From Plasmodiophora brassicae (Eukaryota > Endomyxa: Phytomyxea > Phytomyxea > Plasmodiophorida): DNA of 64,000 nucleotides. Shown here in pieces: positions 45,601 through 58,281 of the stretch (positions within the stretch are counted from its first letter, which is position 1; each line of letters opens with the position of its first letter). The notes under the pieces are model-generated. The model ran no database searches. It saw nothing but the letters and a program-made list of their open reading frames with translations, and was not told the DNA's origin. The stretch is taken from positions 1,178,001 through 1,242,000 of the forward strand of contig CP145415.1 of the NCBI GenBank assembly GCA_036867785.1. The letters run 5' to 3'. The position numbers and the translations under genes are program-made.

Positions 45601-48054
45601 TCACTTCTTCTTTCGTCGGGACGCCGCGGCCGCCTTGTCGTCCTCGTCGTCATCGCCAATGTAGAAATAGGTGCCGTTCGCCTTCTGCTGCGTGTCCTTG
45701 ACCGAGTTGAGCTTGTTGATCCGGGGGCGGTAGTTGGTCGGGTCGCGGCGGAACGTGATCTGAAGGTCCTTCAGGAACTCGTTCATCCCGGTCAGCAGCG
45801 TCTGCGGCGACTGGGCCGTGCATTTCTCTGTACCGAACAGCAGCAGCAGCAGCACACGCGTTAAAATCTCCATGCACGCACGAGCAAGCAGGCGTTACCT
45901 CCCGGTGCGCCCTTGTACACAACGACGCGATCGGCCAAGTACGTGGCCATGATGAAGTCGTGCTCGACGATGAACGCCGTTCGCTTCGAGCTCAGGATGA
46001 AGCGCTTGATGACCTTGCCGGCAATGACACGCTGCTCGGAGTCGAGGTACGCGGACGGCTCATCGATCAGGTAGATGTTCGCCGGTTGGCCCAGGCAGAG
46101 CACTATGGCGACGCGCTGCCCAGAGGATGGTCAGACGGCCAGTCAAAGAACAGCATCACAGAAGAGGGGCGCGCTGACCTGAAGTTCACCACCCGACAGA
46201 TGCTGTACGGCCTGATCCATGAGGTCATCGATGTTCAACGGCTTCATGACCTCGGCAACGAACTGCGGGTGTTGGTACATCCCACGAATGCTACCGCGCG
46301 AGTCAGGTGCACTGTTCACCAACCGGTACGCGTGCAGGACGAACCGTTTGTGAAGGAGGTTGCGAACGGTGCCGTCGAACTTGGGCGATATCTTCTGCGG
46401 CTTGTACGATACGGACAGTTTGGGCAACTCCAGGTCGTTGTCCGGCTTCATAGTGCCGGCAAGCATTCGAATGAATGTCGTCTTGCCCGTACCGTTCTGC
46501 CCGAGCATGACAATGATCTACGACGGAGTCAGAGTCCGATCCCACCGATCAAGCGCGTTGGCCGGTGGCGCACCTCAGATTCACCAAACGACCCTCGCTC
46601 GATCGTCAGCTGGAATGCGCCGTCGAACGTTTTCGTCATCTGCGGGTACGTGTACTGGGCGACATGTGCCGTCTTGGACGCCTCCTCCTCGAACGCGTCT
46701 GTCACCTTGAACGACAGAGACTCTTCCCGGAAACGCATGTTCTCCGTCGGCACATAACCGGCCAGGAACACGTTGATGCCTGCGGTCGACCGTTCCAGTT
46801 AGAACGGCAGGACACAGAAGTTGTCGACGGTGCCGACCTTCGCGCACCGAGAAAGGCATTGTTACAACGCCATACACACCGGGCTTCCCGTACAGGCAGC
46901 ACACATAGTCGGACAAATAGTCCAGGACTGACAGGTCGTGCTCGACGACAACCTGAACAAATGCTTCATAAGCAGGCAGACGATTGATGCCCCAGTGACG
47001 ATCACGCGTACAACGTAATTGTTCGCCTGTAGCAGCGACCTGATGACCTGCGACGCCTTTAGCCGCTGCTTGATATCAAGGTAGGACGATGGCTCATCGA
47101 ACATATAAACGTCAGCTAGGCACGAGACCATCAGAGATCAGGGGGAGCGAGAGCACAGCCATTCGGTTACCTTTCTGGGTGCAAGTGGCAGCAATAGCGA
47201 AGCGCTGCAACTCCCCACCAGACAGATGCTGAATGTCACGATCGAGAAGCTTCCGAAGGTCGAGATCGTCGATGAGCGACTCCAGACGGTCCGTCTCGTT
47301 CCGCTACAGTGCCAGCGTCATCATTGCGCAGCGGCACCCATGGACAGGCGCAACGGTACCTTCGAGAGGATCTCCTTGACGTTGCCCTTGACGGCTCTGG
47401 GAATATGGTCGACGTACTGCGGCTTGATCATGGCCTTGATGTTGTCCTCGAGGACCTTGGTGAAGTAATTCTGCAGTTCGCTGCCGCGGAAGTACAGGAG
47501 AACGTCGGACCAGTCCGGAGGGTTCTCGAAATTGCCCAGGTTGGGCTTCAACTTCCCGGCCAGAACCTGAACCAGCAATGCATTCGATGGCGGATCCAAC
47601 GCGTCAATCACGATGGTTACCTTCAGAGCCGTGGACTTCCCGATACCGTTCGTCCCGACGAGCCCAAGGACCTCGCCTGGCCTAGGCATCGGCAGTCGGT
47701 GCAACTTGAACGAGTTTGGCCCGAACCGGTGGGTTGTCTGGCCCTCGAGGTTCTTCGGCAAGTTAATGATCGTGATCGCGTTGAACGGGCATTTCTTCAC
47801 ACAGATACTGCAACCGATACACAGGTCTTCCGAGATCCAGGCGATGGTCGACGTCGGCGCGACTTCAATGCAAAGTTTCCCTGTCCGGCAACCGTGAGCG
47901 GGCCTGCGCGGTGGATCGGGGACCAGTTGTTACCCATGCGAACGACGGGGCACGACTTCTTGCATTCCTGCCTGCACTTCTTCGGTTTGCATTTATCAGC
48001 ATCAACGATGGCGACCCGGATGTGGGTCTCGTTCTTGGCCGTGCGCGACGACAT
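45601..48054 (-). CDS. ABCE1: ABCE1/Rli1 ribosome-recycling ATPase
   Basis: Multi-exon. The start at 48054 is followed by the iron-sulfur cysteine motif [17 protein letters not shown]; after the first intron (62 nt) comes [12 protein letters not shown]. The first ATPase has [12 protein letters not shown] and [12 protein letters not shown], then [10 protein letters not shown]; the hinge has [16 protein letters not shown]; the second ATPase has [41 protein letters not shown] and [14 protein letters not shown]. The C-terminus reads [21 protein letters not shown]1 splits terminated ribosomes in the cytosol. All key motifs are intact. About nine short introns; not every junction was written out. 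Confidence 0.95.
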
Positions 48055-49505
48055 CAGGCCGGTCAGGCTCCCTCGCGCCGCTAGCGATTCGGCTTCGGGG
48101 TGCGCGGCGGACTCCGTTGCGGACTACCTACCTACAATAGGTATACCTCCTTCCTACCTATGTACTACTACGTCGCCCGCTTGGATACACCATTGACTGA
48201 CTGCCCGGGCGTCGGCAGGCAGCGATTCAGACGTGAAGCCTCGTGGCGCTCTGTCAGATATAGTTCGGCATGGTCGTGATCGTATAAAGAACGGTGAGGC
48301 CGAAAGCATCGATGCTGAATCCTGAGACGCCGCGGCGGCTTCAAGAACATGATGGATCGCATTGTAGACAGGGATGCCACCCTCTGACATAGTGGCGGAC
48401 CGGTCTACAGCATTCGCATTGATAGGACATGCGTGTGTCTAGCTGAGGGCGCTAACCGACGCTGCCGGGCGCATCGATGAATAGCATCCGTATCAAACCT
48501 GTCGAGGCAAACGTTTTGCCATGATGACCAAGCTGCTGCTGGTCATTCCCGTCGGCACGGTCAAACAATGCGAATGCGACCTCAGGTTCGGACACTTCAG
48601 CCTCACATAGTGCAGGGCGCCGATCGTGACGTCAAGTTCGCTTCGCCTAATAACGTCCGTATCGAAGCGAGGATGCCGGGACGACGTAAGTGCAAGATCG
48701 GCTCATTGGTGGTGGGGTCACAGAGGATGTGATGCGCACAATGCTCTGTTTGTGGATGAGATCCCGCCAAACGCTACTGTATCGTATCGTCATCCAGCAA
48801 GACCCATGACTAGCAACGATGCTGATGTGGCTGCTCGAGCTCAGCACGTACGGGTTCGAACTCCAGATGGTTTTCAAACGTCGAGCAAACCCCGATCTAC
48901 CCGGCAACCCAGTCGGTACACCATCAACTGGGCTGACCCAGCATCCTCAACCATATCGCGGGGCGAGGCCGACCAGGTCTGTTGGAGTGCTGGAGACTTT
49001 TGACGATCACGACCCCGGCAAACGGTTCGTTGCCCTGCCCAAGATTTCGTCCAGCGCTGTACGGAGAAGTACATGTGCGCACAGCTGTCGGGACGGGACA
49101 GGTCCGACCCGCCCAACTGCGAAGCCGCACTGCAGCACGTCGAAAACGCCGCGTCCGCAGCGTCGCCATGACGGCGTCGCCCCCCGCACGGCGTTCGATG
49201 GGCTCCCTGTACGGTCTATTCACCCTCGACCAGCAGCGCGCCCCCGTCCACGTCCCGCGTCGCATATCGCTATTGGCTTTCCGTCTGAGGGGCAGTGTCC
49301 GGGAGCGCCAGCCAACCCGGGATTCGCAGCGTGAATCGCAGTGTTGGGCGTGCTAGGCGCCGGTCCCGATCCCGAGTCGAGACCCGCGACCCATCGTATG
49401 TTCCCAGTGCCTACGGGCAACATTGTCGCCGAATTCTACCCGCGCCAGTGGATCTTCCGCGCGGAAGCAGGCTGGTCCTGACATCGGTTCAACGTGCACT
49501 GAATC
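48055..49505. other. Long gap between ABCE1 and ODC genes
   Basis: About 1.45 kb without a supported gene. A frame near 49040-49170 encodes a cysteine-containing stretch (CTEKYMCAQLSGRDRSD, then NCEAALQHVEN, then a stop) that could be the last exon of a small plus-strand gene, with GT/AG sites upstream near 48994 and 49043. I could not find a convincing start. A Thr/Tyr-poor, pyrimidine-rich patch (CCTACCTAC repeats, 48124-48165) is also present. Confidence 0.3.
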
Positions 49506-50931
49506 ATGATTGACATCACTTCCCCTGCTCCGTCTGCCCTCCCCGTAGTCGCCGTTATTAAGGAGGGCGACACCCAGGACATCGCTGGCCTGACATCCGC
49601 GATGACGGTACCGGGCGCCATGCGAGACTATGTCGAGAACAGTAACAGCGGTGACAATGCGTTCTTCGTATGCGACCTCGCGCACCTCGCCAGTCAGCAC
49701 GCCTTATGGCGGAAGCTTCTGCCTCGCGTCGAACCATTCTATGGTGATCATTGCAGCCTATTGTTATCATCGCAAGGCGTTCTGAATGTCTGCCATGCAG
49801 CTGTGAAATGCAACCCGAACCGTGCCGTCCTGTCCACGTTGGAACGCCTAGGCCTGGGGTTCGACTGCGCCAGCCAGCAGGAGATCGAGACCGTGCTGGA
49901 CATGGGCGTCGATCCTTCGCGTATCATCTTCGCCAACCCGTGCAAGCAGGGCACGCATTTGCAGTTCGCCGCTGACCGCAACGTGCGCCTCATGACGTTC
50001 GATAACGCCGACGAACTCGACAAGGTCCGTCGCCTGTATCCACACGCCGACCTCGTCCTGCGTATTCGCATCGATGACTCCAAGTCGCTGTGCCGCCTTG
50101 GCCTCAAATTCGGTGCCGATCCTATCGAAGCGCCTGCGCTGCTGGCGCTGGCACGATTCCTTAACTTGAACGTCGTCGGCGTGTCGTTCCACGTTGGAAG
50201 CGGCTGCTATGACGCGTACGCGTTCACCGCTGCGGTTCGTGTTGCCCATGGCGTGTTTCAGATGGGCGAATCGTTCGGCTTCAGTTTCACGCTGCTGGAC
50301 ATTGGTGGCGGGTTCCCTGGATCGCCTGCCGCGCCCATTAGTTTCGAGGACGTCTGCGCAACGTTGGCGCCAACCATTGACGAGCTGTTCCCGCGACATG
50401 TTCGAGTGATCGCCGAGCCCGGGCGCTTTTACGTCTGTGCCGCGTTCACGCTCGCCGTCAACATCATTGCTCGTCGTACCATTCCAGCGCCGGTGCGCTC
50501 GAAAGGCACTGGGGGTGAGGGGCGCCTCACCTCCGAGAAGGCGTTCATGTACTACGTCAATGACGGCGTGTACGGGAGTTTCAACAACCTGATCTACGAC
50601 CATGCCGCGGTCGCGCCTCGCGTGCTGACGCGATCTGGCGTGTTCCAGCCGGAGGGTGAGAGTGCCGAATGCGTCCCGTCATCGCCCTGCAGCGTCTGGG
50701 GACCAACCTGCGACTCCATCGACTGCGTCAACACTGAGGTTCAACTGCCTGAACTTGACGTCGGCGACTGGCTATACTACGACGACATGGGCGCCTACAC
50801 CATGTGCGCCGCATCGGAATTGTAAGTCGGCCCGGCTCGCCGGGTGAAATCCGTCCATGGCTGAGAACCTGTTTGTCGGCAGCAACGGCTTCAAGAAGAC
50901 CAGGGTGATCTTTGCGAACATGGTCAACTGA
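49506..50931 (+). CDS. ODC1: Ornithine decarboxylase
   Basis: Exons 49506-49743, 49801-50821 and 50883-50931 are phase-checked and give 435 aa. PLP lysine 82 lies in AVKCNPN, made by the first splice; this 57-nt intron is in frame and would otherwise be read through. Other landmarks: FDCASQQEIE, GVSFHVGSGC, LLDIGGGFPGS, AEPGRFYV, DGVYGSFNN and the active-site cysteine in WGPTCDSID. The last splice gives SEFNGFKKTRV, the usual C-terminal segment. The enzyme makes putrescine, the first step of polyamine synthesis. The group IV decarboxylase fold makes arginine or diaminopimelate decarboxylase less likely given WGPTCDSID. Confidence 0.94.
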
Positions 50932-51600
50932 CCGGCGGGTTTGCCCCGGCTTTCTCAAGTCAAATACAGCGACAGGGTGCGCCGTGAATTGTAGGCGTAC
51001 CGATGAATGTCGCCCGGTATCGTCGTATCACGATCCGACGGGTCACGGTCACTCATGAGTCGTCGCGTTGTAGTCCCTGACAGGCCAGTCACGACTGGTT
51101 CCGATCAGGTCCGCGTCGATTGCAGGCCGGTCCACGTCCACCCACGTGGTGGCCCGCGTCCTCGAGACGTGGCGTCACCCAGGCCGACGATGACAGCGCC
51201 GAGTGGAACAAGCTATGTAGTCCCGTGTAACGTCCGGGGAGCAACCGGCAACACTACGGATGATCACGTGGACGCTGATGATCGTCGGCCACGATCTGCG
51301 CGTCGGCATCTAGCACAATCGCGAATTCGCTGGCAGCAGCCGGTCCAGCCCGGCGAACACGACGCGTCGCCACACATGGCCGGCCGATGATCATCACGAG
51401 GTGGTATGCCCAATACTATACTGAATACCTACCCTGTCCGCACATTGCGCAGTGTCTGCAGCGCGCTGCCGCCGGCCCCACTGACGCTTCCCCCGGCGCC
51501 GTTCCACCAAAATTCGTGGACGAAGCGGGCAGGTCGGGAGGCCGGGCCGGGCCGGGCCAGGGGCCATCAGCACGCGACACTGTCTAGGAAGGGAGGGTCG
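50932..51600. other. Gene-free stretch
   Basis: About 670 bp between ODC and the chorismate mutase-dehydratase gene. I see no supported gene; it should hold the downstream gene's promoter. Confidence 0.45.
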
Positions 51601-53010
51601 ATGTCAACCATGGGCCTGGTCGAAGGCGGCAACGACCATCGATGTGCCACGGTGGGTGCGGTCGACGGCGGCGACACGCTGGCGTCGTTGCGCGCCAGGA
51701 TCGACGAGATCGACAGGGACCTCGTTCGCCTGCTGAACGAGCGGTTCGCGGTCTGCGAGCGGATCGGCGCGGCGAAGAGGGCGGCGGGCGGCGCCGGCGA
51801 TGCGGTCGTGTATGTACCCAGCAGGGAGAAGGCCGTCCTCGACAAGGTCTCCCGCCTGAACCGCCAGTATCCCGGGCCCCTGTCCGAGCCCGCCGTCCGC
51901 AGCATCTTCCGGGAGATCATGTCGTACTCGATCCACCTGCAGCGGCCCATCTCCATCGTCTACCCGGGCGAATCAGGCGGCCTCGCGTACGTATCCCGTA
52001 CTGTATTGCCAAGCGTCGTTCGGATTCGCTGACGCTCACGTTCGTTCGCGTCCGTTCTCAAGTCATCAGGCGGCCATCGCCCGTTTCGGCACCAGTCTAA
52101 CGTGCGTTGGTGGGGACCTCGACCTGCGCGCCGTCTTCGATGCTGTCCAGCGGTCAGTCGTTTGCGCCGACGTGCGGCTGCCCCCCTGCGCCACCCCTCG
52201 CTGATACGTGTGCGTTCGCACCGGTACAGGGGCCATTCCCAGTATGGGGTCGTGCCTGTCGACCGCCTGTCGGACATGATCTCGGTCATGTACCGGCTGG
52301 CGTGCAGCGACGACCTGATGGTCTACGCCGAGATCGCCTTGCCCGTCGCCCTGCACCTGTGCACCGCATCGGCGTCTCGCCCAGCCATCGCCGATATCCG
52401 CCGGGTGTTTGTCCCGCCTGAATCGGCTGGCCGGTGCCGTCGCTGGCTGGCTCAGACGATGCCGGCAGCAGACGTCGTCGAGTCACGAACGCTCGCAGAC
52501 GCCATGTCCGAGGCCGCCGTTGACGATGGCCAGGAGAAGGTCGTTGTGTGCACGGCCCTGGCCGCCATGCTGCACAGGTTCAACGTCATCGCTGACGGCA
52601 TCGAGGACAGCGGCGACGCGATCGACCAGTTCGTCATCATCGGACGCGACATGGACCGGGCCACGGGCGCTGATAAGTCGTCGATCGTGTTCGCCCTGTC
52701 CGGGTGCGCGACGTCGACCGGGACACTGTGCGACGTCCTGTCGCTGCTGAAGCGGCACGACGTCAACCTGATGTCGATCACGTCGCGAGAAGTGCGGCAC
52801 GTGGCCGAGGTTACCAGGGATTGCCCCGGGGCCCCCCGCCTGGCCCCCGACGATTCCTTCTTCTTCATCGACGTCGATGGCCACGTCAGCGACGCGGACG
52901 CCCGCATTCGCAGCCTCATCAACGACCTCCGGCAACGATGCGCCTGGGTACGGCTCCTCGGCAGCCGTTCGAAATCAACGTCGCCGTCGTCGTTCGCTGT
53001 TCGCGAATAA
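51601..53010 (+). CDS. Chorismate mutase-prephenate dehydratase-ACT protein (P-protein)
   Basis: Exons 51601-51990, 52070-52152 and 52230-53010 are phase-checked (417 aa). An AroQ chorismate mutase domain fills residues 25-120 (LRARIDEIDRDLVRLLNERF, AKR, VPSREKAVLD). A prephenate dehydratase region follows (ISIVYPGESGGLAY, YGVVPVD), then a C-terminal ACT domain (SSIVFALSGCATSTGTLCDV, LLKRHDVNLMSITSRE, FFFIDVDGH). The family's essential Thr-Arg-Phe motif just before the ACT domain reads AIDQF here, and the ENSTxG motif after YGVVPV is absent, so dehydratase activity is doubtful. The role would be chorismate to prephenate, and possibly phenylpyruvate. Confidence 0.82.
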
Positions 53011-53285
53011 ATGGATCGCATGATCATACCGTGCACTCTCTCACTCGCGTTGGGGAGCACAACGGCGTGGGTGATCCGGCGGGCGTGCCGGCCACGATGT
53101 CCTCGACGAACTCGGCCAAACCACTGACGCTCGCAAGAGTGGGTCGTGGGTGAAGACGCCATTCGGTGTCGATAGCAGCCATTGCCTCGGCACGGGCGTA
53201 GACGCACAAGGAGGTCGCTTCAGTGTACATGTTGGCGGCGACCGACGGATAGTTCATTCACGACGGTAGCACCGCCAGTGCGACG

Positions 53286-54553
53286 TCACGCGTCACGGTT
53301 TACAAGTGTCAACGGCACGACGTCGTGGTAGAACGTGTCCAGCCGGGCCATGGCATAGGCCTTGTAATCAAAGTCAACGGACACGCCGTCGGATGCCTGA
53401 ACCAAGCCCCATGCCGCCCACAGCAGGTGGCTTGCTGGCTTGAACAGGGCGATCTCCTGCGTACCGCAGCCGTCAGTAATCACAGACGCCTTCAGATTCC
53501 CGGCCACGTACCGATATCAGGGCCCGCACTTCGTCCTGGCTAGGGGTCCGCCCATGGAACGTCGACAAATACGAACGAGCGACGTGGATTTCGGTATCGA
53601 GCGTCGGCGCCAGTTCGGGTCGAACCAGGAACCCGGTCGTTGACGACCCCGCCGCAGGGTTGTTGTCCAGGGCCGATTCGCAGAACGCATTGGCGAGGTC
53701 GTACGCCGCGTAATTCCACGACGCGTACTCGTAATCGATGAGCACGTACCGGCCCTCGTGCGTACGCAGGATGTTTCCCTCCTGGGCGTCATTGTGGCAG
53801 AACACAATCGGCGAACGACACCGTTGAATGGCAGGGCGCAACAAGCTGTCGAAAACGGCCTTAGCCGCCAGCAACTCTTCCACAGGGCGGCCGCTTCCCT
53901 GTACAGCATGTCCGACCCATTTATCAATCTGGTGCAGGATCGATTCGGTCGCACGAGCATCGGATGCACTACCATCGCCAACGACCACTGGGCCTGCGTG
54001 TACGACGTGGCGGAAATGAGACGACCGAGCGACGGCGCTGAGAATGCGGGTTACCTGGAACGACTTTGTGGAAATTCGCCAGAAGCTCGGCAGTCACCAT
54101 CAGCGTCGGCTTCGTACCGAAATCCTGAAGCAGACAGGTACGTCTTGGAACTAGTGCAAGCGAAACAGCAGAACGTACCTTGCCGAGCGATGTCCCGTTG
54201 ATGTACTGTTCAACGCGAGTGTCACCTTGCATGCCATAGATACGAGGAGCGATGCCCTGATCGGCCAGGTACTTTGCAACGCGTTGTTCGCGGTCGCGAT
54301 CCAGCAGGGCGCCGGACAAATGATATTGGCGGACGACGACGTGCTGCGGATGCACTTTAGGGGTATCAGCGGAGCAGAGCCAGAGAACGTTGCTGAGGCC
54401 GCCGGTCAGCGGCCGGCACGAGCAGTCAACGTTAGCGGCCTGCCATGGCTGCACTAGCTGTCGTGCCAGGGTGGCAGGATCCGCCCCCAGTGCAACACTA
54501 ATAAAACTTGCGGTCACCGTGGTCAGCGCCACGATCGCTAGATACATGTTCAT
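53286..54553 (-). CDS. Choline/ethanolamine kinase-like protein with signal peptide
   Basis: Exons 54553-54179, 54124-54055, 53993-53512 and 53456-53286 are phase-checked (365 aa). The Brenner phosphotransferase motif is FCHNDAQEGNIL, followed by VLIDYEYASWNYAAYDLANAF, as in choline and ethanolamine kinases, which start phospholipid synthesis by the CDP pathways. The N-lobe has PLTGGLSNVLWLC. Unusually, the protein starts with a hydrophobic stretch (MYLAIVALTTVTASFISVALG) that looks like a cleavable signal or anchor, so it may act in the ER lumen, at a membrane or outside the cell, unlike cytosolic relatives. An alternative upstream start was not found. Confidence 0.85.
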
Positions 54554-55402
54554 GATAAGGCACCGCCTAACAGGTTGCAAGGCCCGATGATGCCGGCCGA
54601 CTACGCGTCGGGTTCGTCGCCACTCCCTCCACTGATCGCCGGTCAAAACAAAAATAACTGCGGGTCCCCGCGCGCAAACAGCAACCGGTGACTCGACGCT
54701 CGGAACCGAAACGAGCACTGCAGACAATGCAGCGCGGCGCGCTGACTGCGCCATCGCAGGTTCCAATTCCCCCAAGGACCCATAAAAAATGAGCGTCCCC
54801 TGCATTAGGGCGGCCTTGACGGCTTGAACTCAGAAGCCTTACGATTGGAACCTGGATTGTTTTATCATTTGAATCGGTATGGAACCGGTCATGGGTTGTT
54901 TCCCGCTTCCTGTAACGAGTGCCACAAGATCCTTATGCTATCCTTTACCCGGCACGTACGTAGCAGGAGACTCGTGTCGCTGCGTTTCTGCGCATGATGC
55001 AACGGGATCGGCAGTGTTCATATCACTTCGCCGCATCATTGACAGGTAGACTGGTGGACCGGAACCTTCTTGCTTCTAGTACACTGTTTCTGGCAGCAAC
55101 TCGATGGAAGAACGTGGGCAGTAGACCTATTAGGTGGAAGGGACATCACCTACCCGGGGATGCAACCGATGTACGGGTACAGTTGATACGGTGTGCAGAT
55201 GGCCAGATATATACCTGGCACTATCGAGGGGCGTTCAGTACAGTGATTCACATTGCATTTGAAGTCAGGTGTGCATACCCGTGGCACTGGGTGTAGGCAG
55301 GATGGCATCAGTGCATGATGTGCATCTCGGCCCTCGGGCCAGCTTACGGTAGGCACGGGTCAGTCCGTGACGGAGTCCGCTGCGGCAATATTTCGCGACA
55401 CG
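54554..55402. other. Divergent intergenic region
   Basis: About 850 bp between divergent start codons (choline kinase-like and eIF3m). It is less GC-rich from 54830 to 55320. No gene, RNA or repeat is supported. Confidence 0.45.
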
Positions 55403-56731
55403 ATGACCGTCTTCGTCGGCATTGCCAGCCCCGCCGCCGAGCTCGCCACCCTGCTGGGCAAACCGACCCCTCCTGGCAACGCCACGCCGAGTCTCATCAT
55501 CTCCAAGGTATTTTTCAAGTACACGCGGACGTGTATGATCCAACGCTCACTACCGTGTCATCAGCTCGTCCCTGACGACACACTCGTATCGCTGATCGAA
55601 GATGAATCAGCAAACGACAAGACGGCTTCCTTATTTCAGCTCGTGTTGTCGTTTCTTGACGGCATGGATGTCCAAGATGTTGCCAAACTCGCCGATCGTT
55701 TCACAGCGTGCCTGGAAAAGGACGTCAACAACGCCGAATTGCGGCTCGGTCTGCTGATCCGATTATGTAATGCTGTTGCCGTCGCGTCGATCAAGGCGCG
55801 CGTCTTTACATCGCTGCTGAAGTACAGCCTGCGTTCGAACCTATCAGCGTCGGTTCTGCAGTCCTGTTCCCATATCGACGACTGGACCAAGGAGTGGGCT
55901 CTTGATGCCAACGCCCAGTTACAGCTGATGGCGCAAGTAGCCGCCATCTATGCTGCCAACGGGCGAGACCAGGACGCACACAAGATCCGGGTTCGCATCC
56001 TCTCTTTGCAACTGTCCGATCCTGTTCCCCACGACGTTCTCTCAGAGCACACCGCCCACGTGATTGCACATGTAAGAGCCTGGTCTGTGTCTAGCGTAAC
56101 GTTCCCTTATGCGGCTACAGGTGCTGCGAACCGGAGATATACTGTACCTGGACGCATTGCTCGCGAAGATCAAGAAGATGTCCCTGCTGCAGAAGTCGCC
56201 GCTTCTCGATCTGCTGCATCGGATGAGCTCTGGAACCGTCCAGGACCTGGATCAGTTCGTAGGACAACATGGCGCCATCCTCGACCAGTACAGGCTCGAC
56301 GGTGCCCAGCTTCGGTCCTACCAACAGTCCCTGGCCCTGTGCACTGCCGCCGCTCGATCAAGGGTTCGATGCGTCCTAATGTGCCGTCCCTCCTGATCTC
56401 TGATTCGGTACGCCCATAGAACCTTCGAATCTCCGACCTGAAAGAGACTCTTGGTGTCACCACCGACGATGAAGTTGAACAGGCCGTCATCACTGCCGTC
56501 ACTCTGGGTATTGTTGACGCTCAGATTGATCAGGATGAGGTATGGCCGGGTACGGCAGGTTCGTAGGCGACATTCTAACGGGAGTGACGCTGTCAGGGGT
56601 CGGTTGACGTACTGCGTTGCGCGTACCGCTCCCTGAGCGCCGACACCTGGAAAGACCTGCAGAGGCGCCTTAACGCATGGCGCGACAACGTTGCGAATGT
56701 CCTTCCGTGGAACCAGCACGTACCAAACTAG
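55403..56731 (+). CDS. EIF3M: Translation initiation factor eIF3 subunit M (PCI domain)
   Basis: Exons 55403-55507, 55565-56071, 56121-56363, 56420-56539 and 56597-56731 are phase-checked and give 369 aa (human 374). The N-terminal half is helical (FLDGMDVQDVAKLADRF; DDWTKEWALDANAQLQL). The C-terminal winged-helix part has ISDLKETLGVTTDDEVEQAV, GIVDAQIDQDEGSVDVLRC, and RSLSADTWKDLQRRLNAWRD, which match eIF3m closely. The protein is part of the eIF3 complex on the 40S subunit. Two introns are multiples of three without stops, so an unspliced frame reads through them. Confidence 0.88.
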
Positions 56732-56947
56732 GGCCGAAGATTCCTCTCGTGGCGAATATATGGTCCCGAATAAAACCGATCATGCATCATTAGACCGGCA
56801 CACCTTTGAACTTTAGGTATAGCACACCTGCGTACGCCGATGGTGGCGCCGGCGGCAGTCTGTGCCTACCGGGCACCGCACTGGTTGTGATTGATAGTGC
56901 GTGGCGAGCGTGCAGCTTCGACTGGGGGGTGCGCGCGCCATTCCGTC

Positions 56948-58050
56948 ATGCTGCTGCTGCTGGTCCAGCGCCTGGGCCGACACGTCGTCCGGCATCGTGC
57001 CGCCCGCCCGCTGTCGACGGGCGCGGCCGCCGTCGCCAAAGGCGGGTTCCACATTGGCGGAGGTACTGTACGCTGGCTCGTTCGATGCGCGCGCGTGCGC
57101 TCCATGACACGCGTCCGCAGTGAAATCGGACGGTACCACGAAACGGTTCTACGATCGCGTCTCGATATTCCCGATCGATGTCGAGGAAGGCGTCCAGAAT
57201 TACGCCATTGACATCGACAAACGGCTTGTTCAGGTGCGGCACGTATCGCCGGACGCCAACCAGGGGTTGCGATTTACGTCTCTCTTAAACAGACCCCGCG
57301 GAAACGCATTCTCCTGGTCCCCACACGTGAACTTGCGCTCGCAGGTACGCCAGGTTTGCGCACGTTTCCAAATTGAACGCCGATACATCTTCGTCGCAGT
57401 TGCTGGAGAATGGTCGCTGCAGACGGACCAGGTGCGCCCGACATCGATGCCGCTGACGGCGCTGGTCACAACGGCATTGGACCAGTTCTCGTGCCCGGAG
57501 GAGAGTGAGAAATGCCTTAGCAAAGTCAAGGCACACCTGCGATCCGACGCCATCTGCTTCCGGGTGGACTCGCCGAACGTACGTGCCGTTGGCGGAATGC
57601 CATCCGGGGAATGATGAACGCGCCTGCTAACCGACGTGATGCCGTCAGGAGCTGGTCGAGAAGCAGACCGAGATGTGGGACCCGCTGATCGCATGGGTCA
57701 AGGACGAGTTCAACGCCCCGATGAAGACAACGACGGAGCTGACGGTGGACCAGCCGGACGCGTCCGTCGATGCGCTGTACGACGCGATCGTCAGTACGGA
57801 CCCGTGGCGCCTATCGGCCATAGATTCGGTGGCGTCGCTGGCCCGCTCCTACATCATCGGCCTGGCCGTTGAGCGCGGCCGCATCACCGCCCAGCAGGCC
57901 TACGAGGCATCCCGGCTGCACGAAGACTACCAGATCGCCAACTGGGGCAAGGTCGAAGGCGGCCACGACATCGACCAGGCGTACGTGTCGATGAAGATGT
58001 CCGCTGTCGGCACGTACCTGGAGCTCCTGCCCAAACGGGCCGACCAGTAA
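56948..58050 (+). CDS. ATPAF2: Mitochondrial ATP synthase F1 assembly factor ATP12
   Basis: Exons 56948-57062, 57121-57233, 57293-57344, 57400-57578 and 57649-58050 are phase-checked (286 aa). The start (MLLLLVQRLGRHVVRHRAAR) looks like a mitochondrial presequence. Then KRFYDRVSI, TPRKRILLVPTRELALAVAGE with WSLQTDQVRPTSMPLT after it, AICFRVDSPNELVEKQTEMW, DPLIAWV, and a C-terminal LHEDYQIANWGKVEGGHDI follow, all as in ATP12. The family is a chaperone for the F1 alpha subunit in the matrix. Exon 3 is 52 nt. Confidence 0.93.
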
Positions 58051-58281
58051 ACCAACCCCCCCGCCACGTCGTGTCGCAGCCGGGCATCCAGCAGCCCTGC
58101 ACCGGGGCTCGTGCTCTCTGGTATCCGCCACCCTGCCGTCGTCGTAGGTGACCATGCGGAAGGAATGGCCAAGGCAGTGCGCGCCTGCAGGTTGCTTAGG
58201 GCTTGCGCGTCCTGATGTCGATCGCTGATCCGGTGATTGCCGTCCGTCCGCACATAGCGGAGCGTGCGCGCCCCAGGTGCC

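Noticed and set aside
48800-48880. B-box-like GGTTCGAACTCC, possible tRNA
   Set aside because: No A box, acceptor pairing or cloverleaf could be built around it.
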